Source: Latrodectus hesperus (taxonomy: Eukaryota; Arthropoda; Arachnida; Araneae; Theridiidae). From it: a stretch of DNA of 64,000 bases. The notes beneath the pieces are model-generated. The model saw nothing but the letters and a program-made list of their open reading frames with translations, did no database searches and was not told where the DNA came from. Location: positions 50,598,458-50,662,457 of the forward strand of contig CM075853.1 in the NCBI GenBank assembly GCA_037975125.1, in the 5' to 3' direction. A program made the translations under genes and the position numbers. Below are positions 1 through 19,992 of this stretch, piece by piece (position 1 is the stretch's first letter; each line of letters begins with the position of its first letter).

Positions 1-154
1 ATCGATTCCATATTCTGCTAACAGTCATGGGGTCTCGACCGACGCGAGCAGCAATATTGCGGTACGATAAACCGCAATCCCGGTAGGCTATAATCCTTCC
101 TCGATCAAAGTCAGACACGTGCTGATAGGCATGTCTTCTTCTTACACGAGGCAT
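1..154 (-). pseudogene. Tc1-like (Tcb1-type) transposase, N-terminal fragment cut by the window edge
   Basis: Read on the minus strand from an ATG at 154-152, the frame stays open for 51 codons to the window edge. It begins MPRVRRRHAYQ and carries YRNIAARVGRD followed by a PMTVSRIW segment. This is the N-terminal helix-turn-helix DNA-binding domain of a Tc1-family (cut-and-paste, DDE) transposase, which binds the element's terminal inverted repeats. No stop or frameshift is seen in this part. The catalytic domain would lie outside the window, so I cannot say whether the copy is intact. It is in the same broad family as the C-terminal relic at 43.9-44.5 kb, but a different part of the protein. 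Family assignment is from remembered similarity. Confidence 0.85.
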
Positions 155-330
155 TACAACAACTTTCTTTGCCGAAAACAACGTTGAAACGGAAATTGAG
201 TATGAGAAAACTGCTGTTAAATCTCTGGTTTTATACACATTGTAGATGTCGCTACTAAACTTTATGGTATCATATTTGCAATTCCTAATAACCATGCTCT
301 AGGGACTTGAACAATATCAATTACATCAAA
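155..330 (-). other. probable 5' untranslated part of the Tc1 element
   Basis: Upstream of the transposase ATG the sequence stays less AT-rich than the surrounding DNA to about 320, including a stretch with TGTAGATGTCGCTACT. It is probably element sequence leading to the terminal inverted repeat. I could not find the repeat end or a TA target duplication. Confidence 0.35.
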
Positions 331-2281
331 GAATTTCGATAACTGAAAAGAATGATATCTTTTTTGAAAAAAAAATCAAACGCCTTGTCTCATAATTACG
401 AATTCAGTAAAATTAGTCTAAAATGTCTTCAAGATTTATTATTTTAGAATAGTTAAAAACGTTTTGATTATTTATGGTACAGTAATTATTTTGCAAGTTT
501 TTTTTATAAGTTTAATATATTAACATCAGTATTTTAAATATCACATAATATAATTATGAATGCTCTCTTAAATGCAAATTATTTACTTGAGCATTGAATT
601 ATTAAGAATATTTGTGTAAATGTGAATCCATGTGCGTGTGTGGGATTTCAAAAGATTGTGGGAAACCTTAAAATTCCCTAACAGTCGAATATTCCTTTTC
701 ATCAAATTACAGGTATAATAGCTTAAGCTCAGTATCTTCAATTTTGAAAACTTTCGTAACAGCATGGAAAATAAGAAGACTTACAAGTTTAATCTCTTAA
801 TCCTAAGTAGGTAATAACATAGAAAATCTTCTTTACTTTTTATATCTTACAAAGAAATCTTTACTTTGCTATGTTACATAATAAACATTCATTAAGTATA
901 AAAAATTTTTTCGAACGTATTTATTTATTATATTTAAATATATAGCAACTTTATTCACTTCTTATAAGATCTTGATTAAATTAAATCTATATCACAATAA
1001 ATTTCCTAAGTAGCACAGCTGCAGAACTTTCTATTGCGAATTAGATTTTAATCTGTATCAAAGAAGGGCGTGATAGTTTGAGGAGTTCTTTCTTGATAAT
1101 AGTTTAACAACCTTCTTAAAGTAATCTTATTTAAAATTTTAATGGAATTAGAAATTACTTATACACAATTTTGAATCTTAGAAAGGTATAAGTTCTTCTA
1201 GTGAAAATTCGTTCACGAGGTCATAAAAGGTGCATATCATTTAGAGTTATAGGCGTATAAACGACACCCAAAATAAATGATGATGGCAGGCCCTTTGCTT
1301 GATAAAAATTGCAACTTCTTTTGTTAGCTATCAAAGCTGATTTGAATTTATGGATCCTTAAGATTTTGGACTATAAACAGGATGGTATAAGAAACCTTCA
1401 ACTGAGAAAGCATCTTTACATTCTTTTATGATTAACCACATATTTTATTATAAATTATTATCTATATTTAGCATGATGACAATATCGTTATAATATACGT
1501 TTATAAAAGTTATTAAATACAAAATTTTTTTATTATGATTATTTTGTAAATTATTTTTTTAATAAGAGAAATATTATAAATAAACTATTATGTATGTATT
1601 GAAACATATAATTTTACTTTTATAAAAGTAGCAAATACTTTTGAGAAAAATTTATCGCATTTCCTTGATGATAGTCAAAATTTGATTAATATTAACCCAA
1701 AAATATTTTTAGAGTCAGCATTCAGGTGCAGTATTGAGAATTCTGGAGCAGGCAGTTCCCTCATTTATTGACAAAGATGAGCTACAATAAATTTTGAGTT
1801 TCTAATGTTTTCTTTGAGTTACAAGGAGATCTTAAATAAATAGGAAACCGGATCCAATTTAATTTAAAGTATAAGCTAAATATTCCAGGATCATTCACGA
1901 AAAGCAAAAGTTTTCGTGAAAGACATGTTACGTCATTATTTTCACTGATTCAAAAAAGAGAAAAAGAATGATGTAACATGACTTTTATGTTTTTTAATGT
2001 TAATATATAATGATGTCTTACATATATTTAAATAACTTAAAAATTTAATCAAATAAATCAGACAAAAATATGTTAGTTACTTGCAGTTCTTTAGTTTTAT
2101 TCTATCTAATTGTTCCGTAGTGCTATATGTTATAGTACTCTGAAACAGAAATTCTATATTTGAGAACAAAAATGGATCATCTTTTCACCAAAATGGGTGA
2201 CTAAAATGTCAGTATTGTACCTTAGCATTAACTGTTGATCTATTTTCGTGTCTCGGACTAGAAGTATACATAGCGGTGAGT
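331..2281. other. gene-free AT-rich stretch
   Basis: No coding exon, RNA gene or recognisable element is seen. The only structure is the pair of small hairpins at 1894-1980, listed separately. A short, less AT-rich piece around 1720-1790 was read in all frames and not recognised. Confidence 0.6.
1894..1980. repeat. two adjacent stem-loops
   Basis: 1894-1903 (TTCACGAAAA) is perfectly complementary to 1911-1920, with a 7-nt loop. Directly after it, 1924-1937 (CATGTTACGTCATT) pairs with 1967-1980 with one mismatch and a 29-nt loop. No gene is nearby, so this is not evidence for a terminator. Confidence 0.6.
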
Positions 2282-2645
<364 letters not shown>

Positions 2646-2867
2646 TGCCTTATAATATATTAGATCTTTACAAAACATAGCGTTGTCGAAGCACTCGACT
2701 TCATCTTGAGCTGTAGATGCGATCGCTATCTTAGAATTAAGAGGTTTGGTGCTCAAAACTAGCATCTATTTAACAATGCGAGATGTGTGTTTTGTCACCA
2801 TATAGTGGCCAACTTAACGATTGGAGGTTGTTGTAAAGATTTGTAATATCTATTACTGATAATTAAC

Positions 2868-3215
2868 ATATCTAGAGGCCACGATGACCTAGTTGGTTAG
2901 GCCATTCGTTCTTGTTATAAGAAGAAAGTGAGTTCGAATCCCGACCCATTCGCAGCAGCAGGAGCATATTTAATATGTTGTACTCACAATGTCCTCCTTG
3001 TGAAATGATGCCTCTGGGGGTCTTCTGTTTGATTCCTGCTTCAAAATTACGAAAACCCACTTTCGAGTCTGTGATGGCACATCTACTATGCGTCAAACTA
3101 TATAAAGTGCCATCAATACCGTCCCTTGCGTTGGCGAAAGGTCGAAATACAAGTAAACGGGCATCATATAACAAAATATCTTTTCGATACTGCCTATTAT
3201 AGACTTCAGGGAGGA
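2868..3215 (+). mobile_element. tRNA-derived SINE, second family
   Basis: A strong A box, TGACCTAGTTGG (2885-2896), and a near-perfect B box, GTTCGAATCCC (2932-2942), are spaced as in a tRNA. The flanking sequence does not fold as one: the T-arm stem and acceptor stem do not pair. A non-tRNA body of about 270 bp follows, with higher complexity than the surroundings. This is the architecture of a tRNA-derived SINE, transcribed by RNA polymerase III. The body differs from family A. The 3' boundary is uncertain. Confidence 0.65.
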
Positions 3216-4311
3216 CTGTTATTTGATTGTTGGAAGCATTCACATATGAACGGGATGAAAAGTATAAGGAAGTTCCAAGCATTCATCCTAAAAATACATA
3301 TGCAGAAAGGCAATATCTATCTGCTGTTATTAAACACTGACTGGAATCGAGTCTGAGATTTTCCATTCCAGAGAGCCTTCTACGAACTGTTCATTAAAGT
3401 TAACCGAGAAATGGATATTCAATTTTTTTTGGTTTATGCAAATATATTTGTCAGGTAAGAGTTAAGGAGTTTTCCAGTTTCCACCATTAAGACAGGTGAA
3501 AAATTTCACTCTCAGAAAAATTTTTTACGCAATGAATGTTCACATATATATAGTACCTTCTACATTGATCTCTATACTCCTTTCGGCAATATATTAAATC
3601 TATCTTTCATTAAAATGCAATTTAAAATATTAAAATAAGAACTCCTAGTACTACACATAAAAGAAAACACAATTATTATCTAAAAATTCATATGATTGCA
3701 AAAAAAAAATAATATTTATAATTCAGTTTAAAACGAAAGAAGAATGAAATAATTACTTGAGAGTCAGGCGAAGAAAACATTTAATTTAAGGATTTAACGA
3801 GAGAAAAGAATTTCTTTTTTCAATAATGCAGAATTCCCCAACTGACAAAAAATTTCGAGAAAATGCCATCTGATGCATGTTTATATTAAATTAAAATACT
3901 TTAATTATGAATCTAATCCTTTAACAAGATTAATTTTTTAATTTATTGCAGTGTTAAATTAAACTTCCATAAATCTTTTTAATTATCATTTTTACAGACA
4001 TGATTTATTTTTTTACCAAGGGGAAAATATATTTACATTCAAACAAGATTATAAGTGAGTTAAATTAGAATTCTATCTAAAATAAAGGCATGAATTTCAG
4101 TTACCAAATTTAACAAGGTGATCAAAGATTATTATACTTTCAAATAATTTTAAAAAGTAGTTGCCATTTATTTTATGCTCACTTATAATCATCCTTATTT
4201 TATTAAACATGGGTGTTAAGAGATTTTTAAGTGAATTTTGCTATTAATTCATTTTATATCTTTGATTAAAAATCACAGTATTTTTACATGTATTATATTT
4301 TCTTATAAAGC

Positions 4312-4312
<1 letters not shown>

Positions 4313-4392
<80 letters not shown>
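4313..4392. repeat. (TA)n(GATA)n microsatellite
   Basis: TA dinucleotides at 4313-4364 pass into GATA tetranucleotides to about 4392. This is the same TA-then-GATA order as the array at 2475. Confidence 0.97.
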
Positions 4393-4394
<2 letters not shown>

Positions 4395-6754
4395 TCTCGA
4401 AATTTATCTCTATTTTATTATAAATCCACACATAAAGAAATACAGAAATAAGTAGTTTATAAACGTAATAACATAGATAATAGTTTAATGAATAATTAAT
4501 TACATAAAGAACTTAGAAAAATTATATATGGTATAAATTCAGATTTATACAACCCTTTGTTTGCACAAACAAAAGTAGCAATACATTAATAAAACTTTAA
4601 TGTTAAATACTGAATTTATTTTTGTATTAAAGAAACACTATAATGAAACCATAAGTAATTATAAAACTGAAACTTGAAAATACTTTATTAGAGAATGAAT
4701 TTGAATCACCACAAAGAAAACTTTACATTGTAATATTACATGAAATACTTAACATTAAATAAAGCTATATTCTTTATTTTAAAATTTACTGATATTTTTT
4801 ATGATATATAAATCTAGAACATTTGACATGTCCATTGAAACTGTCATGATTTTTTTTAATTCTGCGCGTATTCAAGAAGTTTTTAGGCATTTGAAGCTGA
4901 GAAACTCAAACAGAAAAAATTATTTTAAAAGATTTTTATGAAATTACATATTTATGATAAGCCAAAACTTTTGAAAATTTATAGTATAAAAATTTATTTT
5001 TACTTAAGTTGTAGATGGTAAATATTCATACATTATACGTTATTAATAAATTACATTAGTAAGAAAATAACAAAGGAAATTTCAGTTACAGTGTATCAGT
5101 TACAGCAGACTGAATAAAGTACATTCGAAAAAGATTGGATTTGTAATTAATGAAATAAATGTTTACTTTTTATTTTTAATTAAGGTTTCTTTTAATTTTT
5201 TTGGTTTATGTTATATTTTATTAACATAAATCTTATTCATTTACAAACTTTTTTCATGGAATCCAAATTTATTTTATTTGATACGAGTTAATTATTTTCT
5301 TTGTTGAAACAAATTAAATTTATTATCCTAAATTTTTTTTTTTGAAGAAAGATAAACACAATCCTTTCAAGTCAAAATATTGTAATTGTGGAAGTTAATT
5401 TTTCAATTTGAAAAAAAATCAATTGCTTAATTTTTATTTATTTATATTGTTTAAAATTTATATTAAACGCTGCATTTCGTTGAAACAGGCTATATTATAA
5501 AAGGAATTCTCAACACAGAATATTAACATATTTTTCTATAAAAAGAAATAACATAAACTGTTATGGTGATAATAAAATAAAGAATAGTATTAATTTCCCT
5601 TGTGCTTGCGTTTGAAGTCATATAAAAACATTATGTGTAATTTAATCACAAAATATTCACTTAGTATGCAATAATATAATATGCTTTTGAAGTTGCTCTG
5701 TTCATAATACATTGCATGTTAAATATATATATTTGAATAATTTCCCATTACATTTATGTTATTGTATATTATTTAAATTAAAATTATTTTTATATACAAT
5801 GAACTAATAAGTTTATAACTCAAGCTTTAAAAAATTATTAAATTACTCAATATGATTTGAGCAAAGAATGCGATTGAGAGCAACATGAAAATCAAACTTA
5901 TTTTCAATGTATTTGAAAAAAATTTGACTTATAGAATTTCCTAATACTGTTGAGAAATTTTAAGTAAAATGAGTTTATTATTTTATTTTCTAAAATTATA
6001 TTGTATACAAATATTTGCATGCAGCTATCACATTTTGAGTCTTTCTTTGGATTAAAAGAAGCTTTTCTATAATTGAAATCTTTAATGAAAGTTTTTTTAA
6101 AAATTTAAATTGTTAAAAAATAACCAGCAATTTAAATGTCGATTTTAATTAAATTCATTGCGTCAAACAAATGAATTTTTGTACTAAATTGTTTTCGTAA
6201 TACTTACTACCTTTATACAGCCATGACATCATTCTAGTTCGTAAGATTTCAGCTTAGTTGATTAAACACCTGGCGAAAAGTACTTACGCAAATTGATAAA
6301 GTAAAATATACGAATCAAATATAATTTTATAACTTTTTGCTTACTTTTTATTCTTAAAATTTTATAAAGCAATTTTATTGATAATAAAACGCGATATGTC
6401 GTTATTGAAAGTTCTTTCTCTAATATTTTATGTATTTAATACATTAAGCTTAAAATCCGTATAATTATTAAATAAATTTTATGAACTACTATCAAAAAAT
6501 AATTAATAAGGTTTTCTGTGAACATATAACTTAAGCACAACTCATTTAACATAATTAGGTAATATGTTACATAAAATGATTTCATAGTATTGTAAGATTA
6601 TTTTAAGAAAGTTGAAAACCCCTTTAAGAAAAATTAATTTATAATCTAAACATTTATTCAATTTTTAAGAAATATCAAAATCATTTTCGTATAATATTAA
6701 GGTTTTATGTTTATAATCTTAACAGAATAACTTTATTTCAAATATTTAGCTTTT

Positions 6755-6905
6755 CTCGGCCGTGACATAAATAACTGAAAAGAGTGATGAGGTTATAAGC
6801 AGACGTTAGCATTTCTGAAGTCAGTCAAGCCTTTCATTTTTTGATTTCGTACATTCCAGTCATTTCAGTGCAGGTGTAAAGTTTTGACACAGGTCACGTG
6901 TAGAT
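6755..6905. other. unassigned less AT-rich island
   Basis: A stretch of clearly higher complexity than its flanks. It includes CTCGGCCGTGAC near the start and CAGGTCACGTGTAG near 6891, which overlaps a nuclear-receptor half site (AGGTCA) and a palindromic E box (CACGTG). No reading frame or repeat family was recognised. It could be an old transposon or a regulatory element. Confidence 0.3.
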
Positions 6906-7560
6906 TTCAAAATTTTTATGACTTTGCTCAATAGAAATCATAAGAATTCAATAGATTGTAGTGTATAGCAGACAAAGTGGAGTGATGAATTTATATGTAT
7001 TAAGGTATTAAAAATAATATATTAATAAAAACATATATATTATATAAACATCAATTCTTTAAAATTTAATTTTTAATATTTTTTACTCATTTTAATTACT
7101 ATATTTTTACTTTCAGTTATATGTGTGTGCAATTTAAATATTACATTTTACTTTTCACTTTACCCTTCATGAATATCCAGAATTTTTGTTTCTTTTATAG
7201 CACCTCCTCTTTATTCCTTTTTATTTCCTGCGCAACGTTACTAACAATTTACTTAAACAATATTTCAGGAATTAAATTACGGAAAAACTACTTTCCAAAC
7301 AAAGCAATTACAACGATGATTGACAAAAGTCACACACACAATTATAACAACTCTAATTTCCTCTTTTTTAATCGCAAGAGTAATGTTTCAATTCCTCCAT
7401 TTTAAGCAGTTATTAATCTTTTAGCTTTTATTCTGTTTATATACCTTTTTTGTATTTTATTCTATCATTATTACCTTCATAACATTAAAAAATTCCTTTC
7501 TGTTAAATTCATTAGTTGTAACTAATGTCTTTAAATCTATTAAAACTAATCTATTATTAA

Positions 7561-7603
7561 GTGTATTACCAGTTGATAAATTGTTTATCAATTCGTGATA
7601 CAC
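7561..7603. repeat. hairpin with 20-bp arms
   Basis: 7561-7580 pairs with 7584-7603 at 17 of 20 positions around a 3-nt loop. It lies 35 bp before the (TA)n array at 7639. Confidence 0.7.
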
Positions 7604-7636
7604 TAATTTTTTTTCAAATAATTTATTAAATTTTTA

Positions 7637-8510
<874 letters not shown>

Positions 8511-9376
8511 CAAGGTAAACAAAAAATTTCCTGCCGTTTTTAATGACCCAAAGGAACAAAAGAAGCCTATTGTTAGTTCTCGAAATAATCACCAGTAATC
8601 ATCCAGCACCTTCTGCCAACGTGTCTACAACTGTTCTATCCCCTTGCGGTAAGACTCCTGGGTTTTGGATGCAAAGAAGTTCGTGAGTGCTTGGCGCAAG
8701 TCTGCTTCATTGGAGAAGGGTTTTCCACGAAGATGATTGACCAGGGAATGGAAGAATTGGTAATATGATGATGCAAGATCTGATGAGTAAGGAGGATGAG
8801 ACACAGTTTCCCAACCAAGTCGCTGTATGGCATTCCTTTCCACCCAAGTGATACGCGGCCTCACGTTATCGGCCAAGAACAATACACCTTTGTGACAATC
8901 AGTGCTGTTTTCTTCTGTTGCAATGTATTTGCTGTACGCATTCTAATTACTACAAGTCCGCAGTGACCGTTTGGGCCGTTGGTAGGAGCTCATATTGAAC
9001 CACTTGACGGTTAGTCCACCAGACACAAGCTTTATCAGAGATTTATCTCCCAACAAGAATTTGTGAAACTAATGCCTTTCCGTACCTTCATTCACAGCAC
9101 TATTCCCAAACGCTTGATATATTCGGTGATTTGATAAAAAAAGCTGATAAGCCCAATTTGAAGTCGTAAAGCAAACAACAACTAACGATCTCGTTCGACA
9201 CGTCCATATCTCTTCGCTCCTGTACGAGTTGTGATTGATAAATGTGCGCGATGGACTTGCTTTTATAACGACTGATATTTTTACATTCGACTGGCTGCTG
9301 TCTTAACCCCGTCATACACTATTTTGCATATTATTCCACTTTTTTCAAGGCAAAGTGAATTTTCTCGTTTACCTAA
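8511..9376 (-). mobile_element. mariner element, internally deleted, with terminal inverted repeats
   Basis: The left end begins CAAGGTAAACAAAAAATTTC at 8511. The right end, read inward on the minus strand from 9376, begins TTAGGTAAACGAGAAAATTC. The two share AGGTAAAC and most of the next dozen bases. Both are flanked by TA (8509-8510 and 9377-9378), the target duplication expected of mariner. The span is about 866 bp against roughly 1.3 kb for a complete element, so about 400 bp is missing from the middle. The transposase relic inside is listed separately. Confidence 0.75.
8594..9207 (-). pseudogene. mariner transposase, inactivated
   Basis: Three blocks of a mariner transposase are visible on the minus strand. 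The N-terminal block starts at 9207 (MDVSNEIVSCCLLYDFKLG), the paired-like DNA-binding domain; it then shifts frame, with NSAVNEGTE readable in the next frame near 9070. A middle block near 8950-9030 reads WWTNRQVVQYELLPT. The C-terminal block from 8882 contains LADNVRP and WETVSHPPYSSDL, with the first of these aspartates in place. Mariner enzymes have a DD34D triad. The third aspartate, 35 residues after the second, is replaced by tyrosine (codon 8763-8765). An in-frame stop at 8625 separates the last residues (TRWQKVLDDYW). Much of the catalytic core between the first two blocks is deleted. It cannot be active. Confidence 0.85.
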
Positions 9377-9378
9377 TA

Positions 9379-10189
9379 CTTCGTTTTAAATTCAAATTTG
9401 CATTTCAAAATGAAAGTATGCTTCAAACTAAATAGTTAACATATTTAAATAAATTAATGTAAAGTAACTTAGCAATAATTCAGGCCTTCTAATCTAAGCC
9501 TTTTACAGGTCAATAAAAGGATTTTTAATTACAATTATTATCTTTAGATTCCTCCACAGACATCTTTTTATTGAAGTTGTATGGAAATACAAGTAAGAAA
9601 AATGCAAGCAAAATAAATAGTTTGTCATAATCCATTTCTAGTTTTACTCTTAGATTTATTTTTTTCTGAAATCGATCAAAATGATATTGAATCAAACTGT
9701 TTTAAAATTTGCTTTTAAGTCAATAATAGGACTGTTGAAGAAAAAAAATTAATTTTTTTATAAAATTATAGAATGCGTTCTTTTTATAGAAAAGATTTGA
9801 CGGACTTGTATAAAAGTTTTGTGATTAGAAAATGGGAATAATACAATCATATTCGTTAAAAAATATTGAACCAATTACTGAGTTGTTAGTAAAGATTTTA
9901 AGAGTTATTTATTTATATAATAATTTAATTTTATATATTTATTTTTAATAACTTATTAAATTTACTATGAATAAAATTTCAATAAAAAAATCTAGAGCTC
10001 TGTAAAAGAAATCTTTAATTAAATGAGATAAATGTAATTAAATCATGATGAAAAATATTAATAATTTTATAAACAATCAAAATTTACTGTTTAAATTACT
10101 TCGAATTCACTGTAAGTAGTAATGGTTTTACCTTTTCAATAATTAATGATTTTGCGTCAGTAGTAATAACAAAATAATTACTCTCTCCA
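9379..10189. other. gene-free AT-rich stretch
   Basis: Nothing recognised. Confidence 0.6.
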
Positions 10190-10620
10190 ATTACACAGCT
10201 TGACGGCTAATTAAGTGTGGAATTTAGGATTTACAAGCGCCTTAAGCGTCGCAATCAGTGAGTGGTAATTTATAAGCGATCTACCGCAGTGACATGGTGA
10301 CACAGGTCCTTCTGATTGCGGACGCTGTGCAAACTAATATCGGCGAACAAATAACGCACGGCTAGATGCTGTAAATATGACTGAGTAACGACAGAAAGTG
10401 ACGTCGTATTCAAGGAAAATGGCAGAATTTTTATTTTCCGCTTCGTTCTTGTAAGTCTGGATTATTATTATTCCCCTGGGCGGAAGAAAAAGAAACGTGC
10501 TATATTTCCCGGACGGTAAAACAAGATGTGAAATGAAATTCGGACGTGGTAGGGTAAAATGATCTTTCAAGAATAATTGCAAGGCAAAAGATCTTGACAG
10601 ATTTTAATCACGGAATGTTG
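10190..10620. other. unassigned island with stem-loop and splice-donor-like site
   Basis: This roughly 430-bp block is much less AT-rich than its flanks. 10246-10258 (GCGTCGCAATCAG) pairs with 10312-10325 with one bulged base over a 53-nt loop. TGACGTCG, a CRE-like site, lies near 10400, and a consensus splice donor, GTAAGT, begins at 10451. No protein similarity was found in either strand's frames. It could be a 5' untranslated exon with its promoter, a conserved non-coding element, or an unrecognised transposon. The sequence does not decide. Confidence 0.35.
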
Positions 10621-10946
10621 TTTGGTGTTATAGAGCTGGAGAACTGCAAATAAAACTGTCAAAAGAATATGAAAGAATGTTGAGATTATAAAACACAAAT
10701 TAATGCTAAAGATCTCGAATATGAAAGGCAACTGCATCGAAATGAAATATATTAGGATAGTTGAAATGAAATAATTCCGAAGTACAATAAAAAGGATAAA
10801 TGTTTGCAATTGTGTGTGTAATAAGTAAGGAAAAAAAGCAATTTACAGTTAAATGAATGTTAACATATGTAAATATCAAGGGTAAAACTCGTTAAGAATT
10901 TATTCTTACTCTTTAAAAGTTGTTTAATCCAGATAAAGTCAACTTT

Positions 10947-11024
10947 TTTTAATCCTTTAAGGAAAAGTAATTTGAATAAAAGGTAATAACTTTTATTCAA
11001 ATTACTTTCTCTAAAAGATTAAAA
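10947..11024. repeat. foldback with about 35-bp arms
   Basis: 10947-10982 is complementary to 10990-11024 with only a few differences. The inner 19 bp (AAAGTAATTTGAATAAAAG) are perfect, around the 7-nt loop GTAATAA. The arms are AT-rich but of mixed sequence, so this is more than simple-repeat symmetry. Confidence 0.85.
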
Positions 11025-18929
<7,905 letters not shown>

Positions 18930-19120
18930 ACATTTGAGTTACTTGTTTAAAAATGGTATTGTGCTGAAGAACGTATTCTTGAAAGTGATATGTCTAAGGT
19001 TTGATACTAGCCACTGTTGAAGAATATGAGATAGTTTATTTTAAATTTCTGAATGCTTTTTTGCTACAGCAAGTGTCGAGATTTTCTTTACGATACGTGA
19101 ATATTGCCATTATTTAGAAA
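18930..19120 (+). mobile_element. tRNA-derived SINE, family A, degraded copy
   Basis: A B-box-like GGTTTGATAC lies at 18998-19007. About 80 bp further on, ATTTTCTTTACGATACGTGA (19081-19100) matches the family A tail motif seen at 2427-2443. The A box is too eroded to recognise. The left boundary is uncertain. The copy abuts the LINE fragment that follows. Confidence 0.5.
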
Positions 19121-19135
19121 AACCAACTCTTCCCA

Positions 19136-19545
19136 TCGGAAAAAATAACCAGAAAATATCCTAGCCCAGGGTCATGGCCTTCAGCAAAGTTGATTCCAAA
19201 CCACCCTCTACTTTGATAGGTTCTTCCAATTTTTATTTTCATTTTGAGAATCTTTATATCTGTTTCAAGAAAGTCAATCCACCGAATTCTCTATCTTCCT
19301 CTTTTTCGTGCTCCATCTGGTTCAGTGTTGAAGATCTTTTTGATAGCTTTTCTTTCCTCCGTACTGATCAAGTGACCTGCCTATTTTATTCTTTGGATTT
19401 GAATAAATTTTATTATATCTGACTTTTTATATAGTTTATAAAGTTCCGAATTTGTTCTTTTTCTCCATGTATCATTATAGTTTACACCTTTTAAAATGCT
19501 TCACAGTAACTTCATCCAAATTGCTCTCTCAGTGATTACAGTAGT
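19136..19545 (-). pseudogene. RTE-like LINE, C-terminal end of the reverse-transcriptase ORF, decayed
   Basis: On the minus strand the readable protein includes NDTWRKRTNSELYKLY (about 19470-19420), then KSDIIKFIQIQRIK, a stop where a tryptophan codon would be expected, AGHLISTEERKAIKKIF, NTEPDGARKRGR, another stop, and RIRWIDFLETDIKILK. This series is typical of the last 100-150 residues of non-LTR retrotransposon ORFs often annotated as craniofacial-development-protein-2-like or endonuclease-reverse transcriptase. The enzyme would copy its own RNA at a nicked target. Only the 3' end is present, as expected of a 5'-truncated insertion, and it is broken by stops. The plus-strand reading frame across it is a shadow. 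Confidence 0.75.
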
Positions 19546-19903
19546 CGCTACACGGTGTCAATATAGATGATGTACGTAACATTAATAATAAATAACACAA
19601 GATATATTAAAAATTCAGGCAGGCATATTAAAAACTCACAAAGGTTATAAAATATATTTTAAATAACAAGAATACAAAAAACACAAATCAACATATATAT
19701 AACACAAATTTCAGTTTTTAAAAAGAAATATACTGTCGGAAATTACTATCGTGTTCCATTATATTTAGAACTTTCTGAATAAAGCTTTTAAAAATGATAG
19801 AAATATTAAGACCATAAGAAACATAAAATTAACGTAAAATAATAATAGAAACATTAAGATAAAAAAATTAATATGTTCAATAAATAAGTTGTTAATAATT
19901 TAG

Positions 19904-19992
<89 letters not shown>

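Larger units (their letters stand above)
3216..7560. other. gene-free AT-rich stretch
   Basis: Apart from the microsatellite near 4313-4392 and an unassigned island near 6755-6900, both listed separately, I see only AT-rich low-complexity DNA. Reading frames are short and of composition expected by chance. Confidence 0.6.

Noticed and set aside
2878..2955. tRNA gene
   Set aside because: A and B boxes are good, but the acceptor and T-arm stems do not pair and a SINE body follows.
7121..7405. 94-codon plus-strand frame
   Set aside because: Phe/Leu/Ser-rich composition typical of AT-rich chance frames, with no domain, no splice context and no start context.
9100..9315. Frame starting at 9315 taken as a separate protein
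   Set aside because: Only the part from 9207 matches the mariner N-terminus. The upstream codons are non-coding element sequence in the same frame.
19174..19422. 82-codon plus-strand frame
   Set aside because: It is the antisense shadow of the RTE-like LINE fragment on the minus strand.
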